Assembly (NCBI GenBank): GCA_964437415.1
Contig: CAYTGN010000016.1
Location: 1 to 64,000 of the forward strand
Source of the DNA: CADEDV01 sp964437415
GTDB taxonomy: Bacteria; Bacteroidota; Bacteroidia; Chitinophagales; Chitinophagaceae
Direction of reading: 5' to 3'
DNA: 64,000 bases
The notes under the pieces are model-generated. The model was not told the DNA's origin, searched no databases, and saw only the letters and a list, made by a program, of their open reading frames with translations. Numbering within the stretch: position 1 is the stretch's first letter; the number at the start of each line of letters is the position of its first letter. Below, piece after piece: positions 1 to 10,600 of the stretch. Position numbers and translations under genes: made by a program.

Positions 1-3000
1 CGCATTTCAACAAGCCGGTTAAGCTGGTCATAGCCGTAGCTGTAGCCTGCTGTTGCCCCGCTATTGATCTTTGACAGGGCCAGCGTGGTAAAACTGATAT
101 TGCCGTTGAACAACTGGTTGCCCGTTGCAGCGAGGCTGCCGGGGGCTGTGTAGCTCTTTGTGGCAAAACCAGTGGCATTGGTTACATCTATCGGGATGTA
201 ATCATCGCTATAATAACCCAGCTTAAAGCCAAATACATCCCGCGACATATTGGCAAACACGGTGGCAGCCTTGCCATCAGCGGCCATATCCAGCTCCTGC
301 GAAAGCGAATCGCTGTTGATACCCTTCAGCCAGCCCTGTAAGGTATAAGCATAATCAACTCCTTGCACTTTGTAATGACCCAGCTCCGTCCGGGCCAGCG
401 GGCCATGTAAATAATATGTGTAGCTGGCATCTTCCGTCCATATCAATTTATCCCGGCTGCTGTAGCTTCTTGTCACCCGGTTGTCCGCATCGTAGTGGTA
501 TTTATAATAAAACTGGTCGCCCCGGCTCTGCTGGTAGCTCACCAAATTTACCTTGCCGCTCACTAAATCATATTCATAGTCTATGCGTTTTCTTCCGTTT
601 TCTTCGTCCACCGCCACCAGCGCTTTCACATGCTGCAGCAATGTCTGCACATTGCCGAGAATGTCATAGTTATACAGGGTGCTGTCGCCTTCCATATCTG
701 TGGCATTTTCTAAGTAGATGCTGGCCACCACCCGTTTGCGGCTGGTATTGTTGTCCTGCAGGTCCGGGTTCACCGGCTCATCATAAATGGTTTTGCTGAT
801 CTGCCGGTCTGTGCCGCTGGCAATCCAGCTTTCCAGTTCATCATCATCCAGCAGGTTCACTTTCCGTATATCATCTTCAGGTTCCGATTTTTCTCCCACT
901 TCAGTGATGCGGCCCAGCGCATCGTATTTCGTGTAGCTGAAACGGTTGTCGCTGCCGCTGTAGGATTCATTCTCTTTCTGCTCCTTGTTTTGCGAAACGG
1001 TGAGCCGGCCCAGCCGGTCGTAGAAGAACCAGCTTGTGTCGCCATCGGGGCTGTATTGCTGCAGCACCTGGTTCAGCGAATTATATTGATAAGTGGTCAC
1101 CAGGCGGTGAGCTGGCACTAATTCATTGTTTGCGCTGGTTTCAAAATCCGCAGCCCCGGTTTTTTCACCTGCTGTTTTATAAACCCGGTCATACACTAAG
1201 TCATCACCGCCATCAGCCGTCCATTCGCCTTCGGTAAACGGCTCCCAGAAAACCAGCGCTTCATGGCTGGCCGGGTTGCCACAGTAGTTCATAAAGTTTT
1301 GCCGTATCTCTGCAGGTGGCAATGCCCGTTTATAAATCCGCACATGGCGCAATCTGCCATCATCATCCATTACCGACACGCTGCCACCCCGGTTGGAAGC
1401 ACCGATGAAAAAGGGATCCGTTTCATCATGGTCAAGGTTAGTACTGCCAACTATAGTTGTAATCGTTAGCGGCACTTCGTTACCATTAATAAACATCCTG
1501 GCTAAGCTGCTGCTGACACGCTGCACGGCAATATGCCCCCAGGTTTCCAATGGCAGCAAGCCGGACAATGCCGGTGAAGCTGCTTCATAATTCAGCAGCA
1601 CATGCCCGCCACCCATCAAAAGATTCAGCTTGCCGTCCTTCACCTGCAGGCTGTAACCTTTATTCACGCTGCCGTCATAATGGTTATTTGACAAAATTCC
1701 CTGGTCGTCATAGCTGCCCAAAAATACCCAGGTTTCAATGGTGAAGGGGCCGGTGCCCACATTCATCTGTGGCGCATCAGTGCCCCCGGAAAACTGCACG
1801 GAACCACCCGTAAACACCATGGAGTTATTGTTTGAACAATAGGGGTTGGCATTGCTGCGCAGAGCCTGCAATTCTTCAATAGCTTCTTCATCAAGCAGAG
1901 CTACGCCTTCGGGTGGCACTGTCTTCACCAGGTTGCCGCTCTGGTCATAGTAGTACAGCGTGTAATGATATTCGTACAGTTCGGCATCCATGCGCAACCG
2001 CGGCTGTGCGTTCATGCAGCGGGTGGTCCATGCTTCGCGGAAATCAAGCCGTACCGAATCAATATAAGCAATATAGCTGTAATTGGCGTTGGTCAGCGCC
2101 GTGAAGAACAGGTCTTGCAGGCAACTGTTGTCCGGCGCTTCGGCATCCTCCGTGAGTGGTGCATTGCAAAGCTGACCTGTATATTCTTCATTGTTATCGC
2201 AACTGTCAATGAAAATGCGGTATTGTTGGTAAGTAAGCGCAAAGCCGAAACGGTGATTGAAGAAATTGACAAACAATATTTCGTAATCATCATCTTCCGG
2301 TTCCAGTTCCGGGAATTTTGTTTCAAAGGCAGCAAGGGCTGTTTGCACTGAATCACAGCCAAGACAAGGCTGCGAAAGCGGATCAAAGATCAGCGGCAGA
2401 ATCACATCTTCCTTCAGGATGCCGTTGCAGTTGAGGCAGGCATTGAGCAGATCGTCCAATTCGGTGGAATCAATACTGTATGCGCTGCCGAAGTTTGTAA
2501 GCAGGTATAGATGGAAGGAGCCGGTGAAGCCGGAAGAAATATAAGCTGTTCTGTGCTGGCCGATCTTCTGGCAAATGCTATAGTCGGTTTCCATGATCAG
2601 CCTTTCGGTGTAGGCCGGCTGCCGGTCATAGGGATAGGGACTGGCGATCAGCTCTATGGCGCAGGAATCGCTGATACCATCGGGATATAAAATATCAAGC
2701 AGCGCTTCTTCAAAGCTGGCGTAGTCGCCTGCCAGTTCAGGCGGCACAGAGGATGTGCCAAAAGGGGGCGCAATTTCACAGCCTCTGGAACAAATATCAA
2801 TAAAGGCCTCCCTCAGAGCCAGCGAATCGGAAGAGTTCAGGTTACATCGCCTCAGCACACTCAGCCAGTAATCGGCCTGTGCTTCACAGTTGGCTATACA
2901 CTCATCCATAATTACAGCTTCCTGCTCTTCACCGTCCTGCTGCGGGTTGCTGCTGAGTATTTCATTTACCAGGGCTTCGGGGTTTACATATTCAGGATAG

Positions 3001-6000
3001 CGGCGTTCTTTATTCCGGTACAGGGTATCATCGCCGGAGGCAGTACATTGGGAGGGATAATCAATTTCCGGTTCGCAGATACCGGCACAGGTGGAATCAT
3101 AGATGCAAACCCACACATTAAAGAAGCGGCAACTGCTGTCTGCCCCTAATTGCAGATCAAACACAGGGTAGAACTGGCAATTACCATAATCTTCCGGTGT
3201 TCCTTCGGGTGCTGCTGCTGGCTCGCCATATTCGATATAGAAGGAAATATCTTCCCTGTCATAGGGGGTGTACACACCACCGGGACAGGTGTAGTTGCAG
3301 GTGGAATCGGCGGTAAAGGGAAGATACTCCCCTGGCGGTGCGCATTCAACACTGATCAGCCTGAAATCTGACTGCTCTGAGGTAAAAAAAATGGATTTCA
3401 CCCAGTCACCTTTATTGAACGAGAAGTTTACCGTATCCAGCGTATATTCCGGCGCAGGCGGAGGCAGGAAAGAACCGTTTTTTCTTTCCATTTTCACCAA
3501 TAGATTATTGGAAACCCCGTTTAAACTGTCCTTGTATATTATATAAACCCGGGAGAACACGGAATCTATAACAAGGCTGAAGTCGCTAATGGGTGGGGGT
3601 GTGCATATCAGCGGTGAAGAAGTAATCAAATCATCGCCAACAAAGCAATTACTGCATTCTGCAAACAGCGGGTTATCACTTTCCCTTCTCGCTTCTTCAT
3701 AGTATTTCTGCTTCAGGTTCAGGTAAAGCGTCTTATATAAAAACCACTCCCGGCCGCGACTGCGGCAGGCACTGTCAGGGTTGCAGGCTTCCCAGCCATT
3801 GTATTGATCCTTGCAATAAAGGATCATATCAACAAACTCCAGGATATTTTTGTCAGACCTTGCCATACGCATCTTTGTTCGGGAGAACCGCTGCAGGTCT
3901 TTCTCCATTCTTTCATACAGGTCTTCGCCATTAGCGCCGGTTTTAAAGAAAGGATCGGCATCTAAAAGCGCCTTGTAATCATCCGGGTCAAACCAGCCTT
4001 TGGCCATAACGGAATCAGCATCGTTCCAGTTCTCAATGTCGCGGTCAAAAACAAAGCTGCTGTCGTTGGCCACACACCATAGGTAATAACAATACTCCGG
4101 GTGCAGCCGGACTAATGAATCAGCCCATATATCTTTCCAATACTGGATAAAAAGAGAATCATCCAGATCCTTTACGTCAATTTTTATGGAATCCTCGCCG
4201 TTTTCACTAAAAAGTAATACTGAGTCACGAACTCCATGCTCGTCAGTGAAATAATCTATCTGATCTCTCATCGCCAGCCGGTTGATGGGAACTTCAAGGA
4301 GGTTGTAGCTGCTGTCGTAAAGGGCATACTGTCCACCGGGAGTCACATCCCGCTTTAACATCTCTAATTTTTCGTCACAAACATTACCGCTATTGCACTG
4401 CGATTGGATAGAGAGGCAATTTGTATACAATGAATCATAAAGATCAACAACCCAAAGAGAATCAGCGGCACTGAACATTACAGAGTCCGAAACATACAAT
4501 GACCGGAACATATCAACAAATTCCCCTTCAGTGCCAAGTTTATCAAAACAGGTTTCGCAATTACTATAGCAAGCATAAAAATCAGCTTTGCTAAGCTCAT
4601 TCCTGAGAAAATAATTTAGTTCCTTTATATCCGTATTCTTTTCAAGATGTAGACTGTCATAAAAAAACATGGCTTCTTCACTCAACCGCAAAGTGTAGGT
4701 CACATAATATTCACCTATGGTTTCAATGACCACTTTCATGGTATCCTCAATCACAGCCGGCGGACTGGCGCAGGTGGTGTCAAATACAGCTCCTGCGGTA
4801 ACAGTTTCGGTGCGGAGGATGTTTTCGCAATTATCTTTCACCGTCACTTCCAGGTCGTAGTAGCAGTTGCTGCAAATGGCGCTGTCCTTCGCAGCACCAA
4901 ACAACTTGCGATACACCAGTGGGTCTATCCGGTATTCAAAAATATAGTCGCCGGTCACCGGCGCCAGGAAAGTAGCAGAGGCGCTGATAGTATAGTCGCC
5001 GGGATTGCGGGTAAAATCACCCGGCTGTATAAGCTCATTCGATACCTGGACAGCGGCGCCCTCGCCATTGGAGGGCAGGTTGTGCATATTCGGTGGAGTG
5101 CCGCCGGCTAAGGCCGTGGCAATCGTTTTGCCGCCTGCATCGGAATAGCTCACGCTGATCTGCCCGTTTGCATCCACTACCATGTTCTTCAGGTAATGAC
5201 TGGCATTGCCGGCTTCGAGACCGAATAAACGGTCAAGTTCCGTCTGTGTGGGCTTGCCATAGAAATAGTTTGTTTCGTGTCCGGAACCCAACTGAAAAGC
5301 CGGTCCCACACCACCCTGCGCTTTGATACGACCCGTATTATCCGTTGTATATTCGGTTACTGCTAAAGGATATTTACCTGCATCAGAAATATATTTTGCA
5401 TAATAATAATCACCCAGGAAATCATTATTAGAAGAATAGTATTTACTGGTTCCTGTTGTATCGGTCAGTTCTTCTGCAGTGGTAGTGCAACTGCTGAAAA
5501 GCAGGTCAGCAAAACTATATGGATCACCGCTGGTATTTTTATTAAAGCCTCTGAAATAGTGAATGGTGCTGTCATCCGCTGGTGCGGGTAAAATGCTCGC
5601 AGCCGGACGACCCAGTGCATCGTAAACAGTTTCCTGAACAACAGATTTATTGTCCGTATTGCTAATAGTAACTGACTGCCGGTTGCGGAGGCTTCCATCG
5701 AAATAGCTGATCACTTCTTTACGTTTCCCTTCTTCAGCAAAGCTTACGGAAAACTGCCAGTTGAGGTTTTGCTCATGACCGTCAAAAAACACAACCCCCG
5801 ATGGACAGGATGGGAGAGTGCAGGAAGCGGATGCTTCTCTTGCAAAATAGTTCCAGTTTCCTTCCCAGCGAAGTCCGTCTGTATGATGTATCTGCACTCC
5901 GCGTATCCGGAAAAGTATAAAACCACTATCGTATGGGATATTGACCAGGTAAGCTGATGCGGCAGTCGTTACCCTTGTACTGTTATTCCGGAACCACTTA

Positions 6001-6719
6001 TTCAGCGAATCGGCGGGTACTTCGTAATCACCTCCTGATTCATAGCCTTCAATGCTTGCAGCGACCTGGCTGTTCTTGTCAACATGAGTGTATTCCAGAT
6101 CAAACATCTCGGCTCCGGGATAATGTGAAGGCGTCCATTCCAGTTTCAGTTGATTGCCATTTACAACTGAATACCGGGTTACATCTGTGCTGTTATTATC
6201 AAATGTATATTGACGGTTGACAATGATCTGTCCTTTCACCCGGAATATGGCAGGTATGGGGCTCAGTTCCGGAGAGGTGATACCAAGAATCTTCAATCTG
6301 TATTTATGGGCTCCTTTAAACTTGTATAAGGCAATACCTTTATAAGCCTTGCCCGTAACAGTGTCATACCTGACATGAAGATTTATGTCCGCATGGGTGA
6401 CCGAATCAGTGATCTCGCTGGTATCAGCGGGGTTGCCGTAAATATAGATTTTGAAATTCAGGGTACAGTTGAACGGTGTATTGTAGAAATAAATGCTGGT
6501 GTCGAAGTTGATCTCAAACGTAACTATGTTATCCACTGATATGTTTTGCTCTATCAGCGCCCAGGCAGTAGGATTGTTGAACTTTTCATCTGACACAGTA
6601 AAAAAACTGTCAATAGCCACCTGGCTGCCTTTGAGTTCGTTCATATATGGTTCTTCACCGGCCAATACCGGCGCTGCCGTGCAACTGAACAAGAGCAGGA
6701 TAAAGAGTTTTAGCTGCAT
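1..6719 (-). CDS. Giant RHS/YD-repeat surface protein with Cys-rich middle and LamG-like domain (partial, C-terminus outside window)
   Basis: An uninterrupted minus-strand frame runs from ATG at 6719 to the left edge: at least 2239 residues, with no stop in view. A signal peptide (hydrophobic stretch after MQLK, ending about APVLA) predicts export. Near residue 338, YFDGSLRNRQ followed by YDALGRP resembles the start of DUF6443/RHS proteins. Residues about 615-1540 are Cys-rich (CSNC, CETC, HPEYC near 876, CLGC) and likely disulfide-bonded outside the cytoplasm. Residues about 1635-1810 look like a LamG/concanavalin-A lectin domain (FSGG, GPFTIETWV, SNRGG, RIYKRALP). From about 1870, YD repeats follow (YDRLGRL, YDALGRI, YNYDILGN, YGYDQLNRL), as in RHS shells. 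It is the last visible gene of the operon, 56 bases after the preceding one. The C-terminal tip, where RHS proteins often carry a toxin or variable domain, is not visible. Export and RHS type are well supported; the biological role is unknown. Confidence 0.85.
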   Translation of the reverse strand, partial: MQLKLFILLLFSCTAAPVLAGEEPYMNELKGSQVAIDSFFTVSDEKFNNPTAWALIEQNISVDNIVTFEINFDTSIYFYNTPFNCTLNFKIYIYGNPADTSEITDSVTHADINLHVRYDTVTGKAYKGIALYKFKGAHKYRLKILGITSPELSPIPAIFRVKGQIIVNRQYTFDNNSTDVTRYSVVNGNQLKLEWTPSHYPGAEMFDLEYTHVDKNSQVAASIEGYESGGDYEVPADSLNKWFRNNSTRVTTAASAYLVNIPYDSGFILFRIRGVQIHHTDGLRWEGNWNYFAREASASCTLPSCPSGVVFFDGHEQNLNWQFSVSFAEEGKRKEVISYFDGSLRNRQSVTISNTDNKSVVQETVYDALGRPAASILPAPADDSTIHYFRGFNKNTSGDPYSFADLLFSSCTTTAEELTDTTGTSKYYSSNNDFLGDYYYAKYISDAGKYPLAVTEYTTDNTGRIKAQGGVGPAFQLGSGHETNYFYGKPTQTELDRLFGLEAGNASHYLKNMVVDANGQISVSYSDAGGKTIATALAGGTPPNMHNLPSNGEGAAVQVSNELIQPGDFTRNPGDYTISASATFLAPVTGDYIFEYRIDPLVYRKLFGAAKDSAICSNCYYDLEVTVKDNCENILRTETVTAGAVFDTTCASPPAVIEDTMKVVIETIGEYYVTYTLRLSEEAMFFYDSLHLEKNTDIKELNYFLRNELSKADFYACYSNCETCFDKLGTEGEFVDMFRSLYVSDSVMFSAADSLWVVDLYDSLYTNCLSIQSQCNSGNVCDEKLEMLKRDVTPGGQYALYDSSYNLLEVPINRLAMRDQIDYFTDEHGVRDSVLLFSENGEDSIKIDVKDLDDSLFIQYWKDIWADSLVRLHPEYCYYLWCVANDSSFVFDRDIENWNDADSVMAKGWFDPDDYKALLDADPFFKTGANGEDLYERMEKDLQRFSRTKMRMARSDKNILEFVDMILYCKDQYNGWEACNPDSACRSRGREWFLYKTLYLNLKQKYYEEARRESDNPLFAECSNCFVGDDLITSSPLICTPPPISDFSLVIDSVFSRVYIIYKDSLNGVSNNLLVKMERKNGSFLPPPAPEYTLDTVNFSFNKGDWVKSIFFTSEQSDFRLISVECAPPGEYLPFTADSTCNYTCPGGVYTPYDREDISFYIEYGEPAAAPEGTPEDYGNCQFYPVFDLQLGADSSCRFFNVWVCIYDSTCAGICEPEIDYPSQCTASGDDTLYRNKERRYPEYVNPEALVNEILSSNPQQDGEEQEAVIMDECIANCEAQADYWLSVLRRCNLNSSDSLALREAFIDICSRGCEIAPPFGTSSVPPELAGDYASFEEALLDILYPDGISDSCAIELIASPYPYDRQPAYTERLIMETDYSICQKIGQHRTAYISSGFTGSFHLYLLTNFGSAYSIDSTELDDLLNACLNCNGILKEDVILPLIFDPLSQPCLGCDSVQTALAAFETKFPELEPEDDDYEILFVNFFNHRFGFALTYQQYRIFIDSCDNNEEYTGQLCNAPLTEDAEAPDNSCLQDLFFTALTNANYSYIAYIDSVRLDFREAWTTRCMNAQPRLRMDAELYEYHYTLYYYDQSGNLVKTVPPEGVALLDEEAIEELQALRSNANPYCSNNNSMVFTGGSVQFSGGTDAPQMNVGTGPFTIETWVFLGSYDDQGILSNNHYDGSVNKGYSLQVKDGKLNLLMGGGHVLLNYEAASPALSGLLPLETWGHIAVQRVSSSLARMFINGNEVPLTITTIVGSTNLDHDETDPFFIGASNRGGSVSVMDDDGRLRHVRIYKRALPPAEIRQNFMNYCGNPASHEALVFWEPFTEGEWTADGGDDLVYDRVYKTAGEKTGAADFETSANNELVPAHRLVTTYQYNSLNQVLQQYSPDGDTSWFFYDRLGRLTVSQNKEQKENESYSGSDNRFSYTKYDALGRITEVGEKSEPEDDIRKVNLLDDDELESWIASGTDRQISKTIYDEPVNPDLQDNNTSRKRVVASIYLENATDMEGDSTLYNYDILGNVQTLLQHVKALVAVDEENGRKRIDYEYDLVSGKVNLVSYQQSRGDQFYYKYHYDADNRVTRSYSSRDKLIWTEDASYTYYLHGPLARTELGHYKVQGVDYAYTLQGWLKGINSDSLSQELDMAADGKAATVFANMSRDVFGFKLGYYSDDYIPIDVTNATGFATKSYTAPGSLAATGNQLFNGNISFTTLALSKINSGATAGYSYGYDQLNRLVEM

Positions 6720-6775
6720 GCTGATCAAAGTTTACTTTGGTTGTTCCGCTTTCATTAACGGCAATATTTCCCGGG

Positions 6776-7663
6776 TTAATTGGCCACCAGTTCGTAATGG
6801 CCAAAAGCCGGCATTAGTTCAATTTTGTTTTTATTCACCCTGATAAACCTGTCTTCCGGCCTGAATGTTTTTTTTGTAAGACCCAGCGGCTTTGAAGAAG
6901 TGTAGATGATCTCCATGTAATAAGTGTACGGCTCGGAGAATGAATCCACGGTTTCATCTTCGCTGTCTGTATCAGGCTCACGGTCCTGTTCGCCGGGCAA
7001 CGTTTCCCCTTCAGTAAGCGGGGTAAGGCGAAGCATACCGACCAGCATTTTGCTTACCTGGTAATTTTCCGGTGAATAATAAACCTGGTAGCCCTGTATT
7101 TGCTGGTCAATGATATTTTCAATGGTCAGCACCTTTTGACCATCAAGCATAGTAACCTTTGCTTCGGCTTTTCTTTCAGCCATTAATTCTTTAAAACGGC
7201 CTATATTAAAAAGGTCTTCCTTTTTTCCGGAACTGTTCTTAACTGACGACACAGCAATGTAACGGTTCTGATGATCGGCTACCAGCACCATTTCTTTTTT
7301 GTGAATCACTTCCATGCTGCCTATGATGTACCTGAAATTTTCCTGGACACCTTCATACTCAAAGGAATATTCTTCGAGTGTTTTCTCTGCTTCACCATTG
7401 TCATCAATCAGTTTTATGATGCCTTTAAAAGCCTGTCCCTTATCACTGTAATAAGCTGTAACCAGCCTGTCCATTTCCTGCCAGGGGTCATCACCGGTGG
7501 GGATGCCGGCATCCTCCGTTTCATCTTCCACCAGTTCATTTTCATGTTGTACGGCTTTCTTCCCGGAAAGTCCGCCACTATGCTGTGCAAACAAATAGAC
7601 AAGACCTGCAAACACCGGGACTATCAGTAATGCTGTCCTCTTTATAAACTGATTACTTTTCAT
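6776..7663 (-). CDS. Membrane-anchored or secreted protein of unknown function in the RHS operon
   Basis: The 295-residue product has an N-terminal basic stretch and one hydrophobic segment (about residues 9-26), a signal anchor or uncleaved signal peptide, so the rest should lie outside the cytoplasm. An acidic linker (about 40-60) leads into an alternating beta-rich domain that contains KVLTIENIIDQ and QGYQVYYSPENYQ. A second acidic insert (about 225-245) precedes the last strands. The alternating pattern is loosely like LolA/outer-membrane-lipoprotein-sorting folds, but I see no diagnostic motif and do not claim that family. It sits between the two giant RHS-like genes, 12 bases after the 2153-residue gene, so it is almost certainly co-transcribed and may be a chaperone or tether for them (inference). 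Confidence 0.8.
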   Translation of the reverse strand: MKSNQFIKRTALLIVPVFAGLVYLFAQHSGGLSGKKAVQHENELVEDETEDAGIPTGDDPWQEMDRLVTAYYSDKGQAFKGIIKLIDDNGEAEKTLEEYSFEYEGVQENFRYIIGSMEVIHKKEMVLVADHQNRYIAVSSVKNSSGKKEDLFNIGRFKELMAERKAEAKVTMLDGQKVLTIENIIDQQIQGYQVYYSPENYQVSKMLVGMLRLTPLTEGETLPGEQDREPDTDSEDETVDSFSEPYTYYMEIIYTSSKPLGLTKKTFRPEDRFIRVNKNKIELMPAFGHYELVAN

Positions 7664-7675
7664 TTTGCTTTTCGT

Positions 7676-10600
7676 TTATTGCCGTTTGCGATAAGAAGAC
7701 CTGGTTTCCTTTATTGTCATAATGCCTCTTTCCGTTTCTTTTTTTACCCTGATCAGGATTCCCTCGTCATCATATTCATAAAAAGTGGCAAAATTGTTTT
7801 CGTCCATCTCCGCCATCAGCCGCTGGCTGGAAGGGTCATAGGCAAAGGATTTCATCTGCCCGTCAAAGGGATGGATGCGGATATCATCTATGTAAACAGT
7901 ACTGTCTCCCGAATTTAAGTTCAGGCTGAAACTGGTGGACATGCCTGACAGGGTAAATGGTACTTCCACCCTCTTCCATCCTTCCACAATCGGCCACTTC
8001 AGCGAAGTATTTAATAAATCGCTACCATTTATAGTAGCCTGAACGTATGTACCTGCATTACGGGGGCTGTTGTCCCACACCCAAAAACTTAGTACATATT
8101 TATTGCCCGGAATAGGTGAAAAACCTTTGGCAAGCTCATTTGAAGTAAGCTTATATTTTCCTGAATTATCTATTGAAAACAGACCCGTTGTACTATCAAG
8201 AAAAACTGTTTTTGAAACGGTTGCGGTCCCATTTAATTTAAGGCTGTATTTACCACTATGCGCATAAAGACTTGTGGTATCTATCGTACTGCCATCGAGG
8301 ATTTGCCGAAAATCAAAATGACCAGCATTGCAACTATCTGTTATGCTGCAATCAAGGGTAAAGCCGTAGTCTTCAAAGTTGTCATAAGCTATTTCACGAT
8401 AACGGGAATTAGATGCGACCGCTACAGGCATGGACTCCAGATAACCGAAGATTGCCGAGCTATACCGGTTCAGTGCATCCTTGTTTTCTACTTCCATCCC
8501 TTTGCTGTTAAAGTAAGTCACCTCGTTGGCAGCAATCCATCTTATATCGTTAGTGGGATTATTCTGCCATCCTGCATCATACTTCCAGAAAGGGTTAAAT
8601 ATGCTGTATGCACCTGACTTCCTTATATTGGTGCTGCCGAATTTTCCCGGATCACTTACATGGTTTTCCCGGGAAACCTGATAAACAAAGCTGGATTTGG
8701 GCCGCCAGTTGCCTAGAATGCCGGCAAAATAGGGGTTAATGTTTTGGTCAACGGGATTAATACATGAACCCGGACATTCAAGTCTTAATGAGGCGAGACC
8801 TGAAAGAAAACAGGTGTCATATTGCGCTAAAGCAGAGTAATTACAGGAAATACCTCCAGTAGTATCGGGAATAATCTTAAACTTTCCCGATCCACAATGA
8901 TCTGTCTCGGAAAATAAATGTAAAGTATCTGGTATGGTCGTAGTTCCAATACGAAGAAAATTCGCCGTCATATTACTGATTTGCAACATACAATCGCCTA
9001 TTTGTATTGTAAGTATTGAATCGGTTATTTCATTAGGATAATCGTACGAGCCGTGCAAATAAAACCGTAATTCAGATGCATCCTTTCCGTTTAAAAAATT
9101 TTCAAAACAAGCAGTATCATTCGGGCCATATACAGAAGATATGATATCTGCTACCGTTATCAGGCTATCGTAATCGAAAGTATAAAAGTAGGGCCTGCCA
9201 TGAGGTTGCATTATAAACGAGGCAGTGAGTAATTTTTCGAAGCACTCTGCATTTATATCGCAGGAATTGCCTGAAACACTCAGGTTACTTGAAACAGGCA
9301 TACTCCATTCTTCTTCAAACACTGTAGCTTTCGCATCCAGCACTTTGCTGAGTTGCGAGACATCAACTTTATTTCCAACTATCGGGTTGTTTAAAGACAC
9401 AATCGTAGCAATTGCAGTATTGGCCATATTTCTTTTGCCTGAGCGAATCAGCTTTACTGTAATGTCGTTGACCTCCTGAAGTTCTCCGGTTTCATCAATG
9501 AGCCTTTTATTATATACCGACGAAATTGATGTATTTATTACCCAATACTTATCCTGTGTAAGTACATTTATGAGTTCATCACCTGGCTGTAATAAGGAAT
9601 TATAAGTAGCAGAGGAATTTATCTCACCGTTTGAATTACTCGAAAAACCAGTAATAACAGTACCGAGATTTTTATACGCCTGCCCCATCCCCTCATACAC
9701 CCAGTGTGCCGGGTATGCGAAAGAATAAACCGGATCATCAAATTCGTTTTGTGTTTTAGTCAGCAACACATTGCCTGTTTCGGCATCCCACAACAAGTTC
9801 TCCGAAGTAATGGTAGAGCCGTTCTCCATCTTCACCGTTTTGTGCTGGATAGCAAACCGGTGAATGATTTTAACAGTGGAAGATGCCCGGAAATTCCGCT
9901 TGTCATAGTTTACTCCTATGCCCGGAAAGAAAAAGGGAAGCGGGAAAATCAGTATAGCGCCTGAACCACCACTAATCTTCACACTGACTCCAATATTCTC
10001 AGTTGATTGCTGGCGCATGTCGGTAAACATCTCTATGTCCATGCCAATCATTCCATCCGATACTGTTCCGTCTGGATGTATCACCTGCACGCCGTTATTA
10101 AGTTCTTTTCTTGCCGCAAGTTCATTCCCGGATTTATAGAAGTGCTCTACACTTGAAATAATCTGTCCCGATTTATTATACACTTTAACCGATTTGGGTT
10201 TGCCGTGCATATCATTCAGCTCAATCGCATATCCTTGTGAAAGCCCCACCATCTCATACGAGATGCCGCCGATCAGCCTGAATAATTTATCGGTAGCAGG
10301 CTTTCGGTGCTCAAGGCCCAGCACTTCCACTTTGGTGGGATAATCTTTTGCAGTATAAAATTCGCTGACTACTGTTCCTGTTCTGTTAACGGTAACTTCA
10401 TCACCTGTACCAATTGTTCTCACGGTGACCTGGCTGTACCCTACGCTTGCCCCGGGAAAAAAAGACTCGCCGAATGGCTCTTCGATATAATAGTAGTTGT
10501 TCAATCCGAGGAATTGATTGACACCATACCTGATCGGCTGCCGGAACGGGTTTTCATCATTGCCCAGCATCGGCTCATAGGAGGCAACACCGGAAGAAAT

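Noticed and set aside
1..6719. RHS protein with a specific toxin tip and immunity gene
   Set aside because: The C-terminus is outside the window, so neither toxin type nor an immunity partner can be named.
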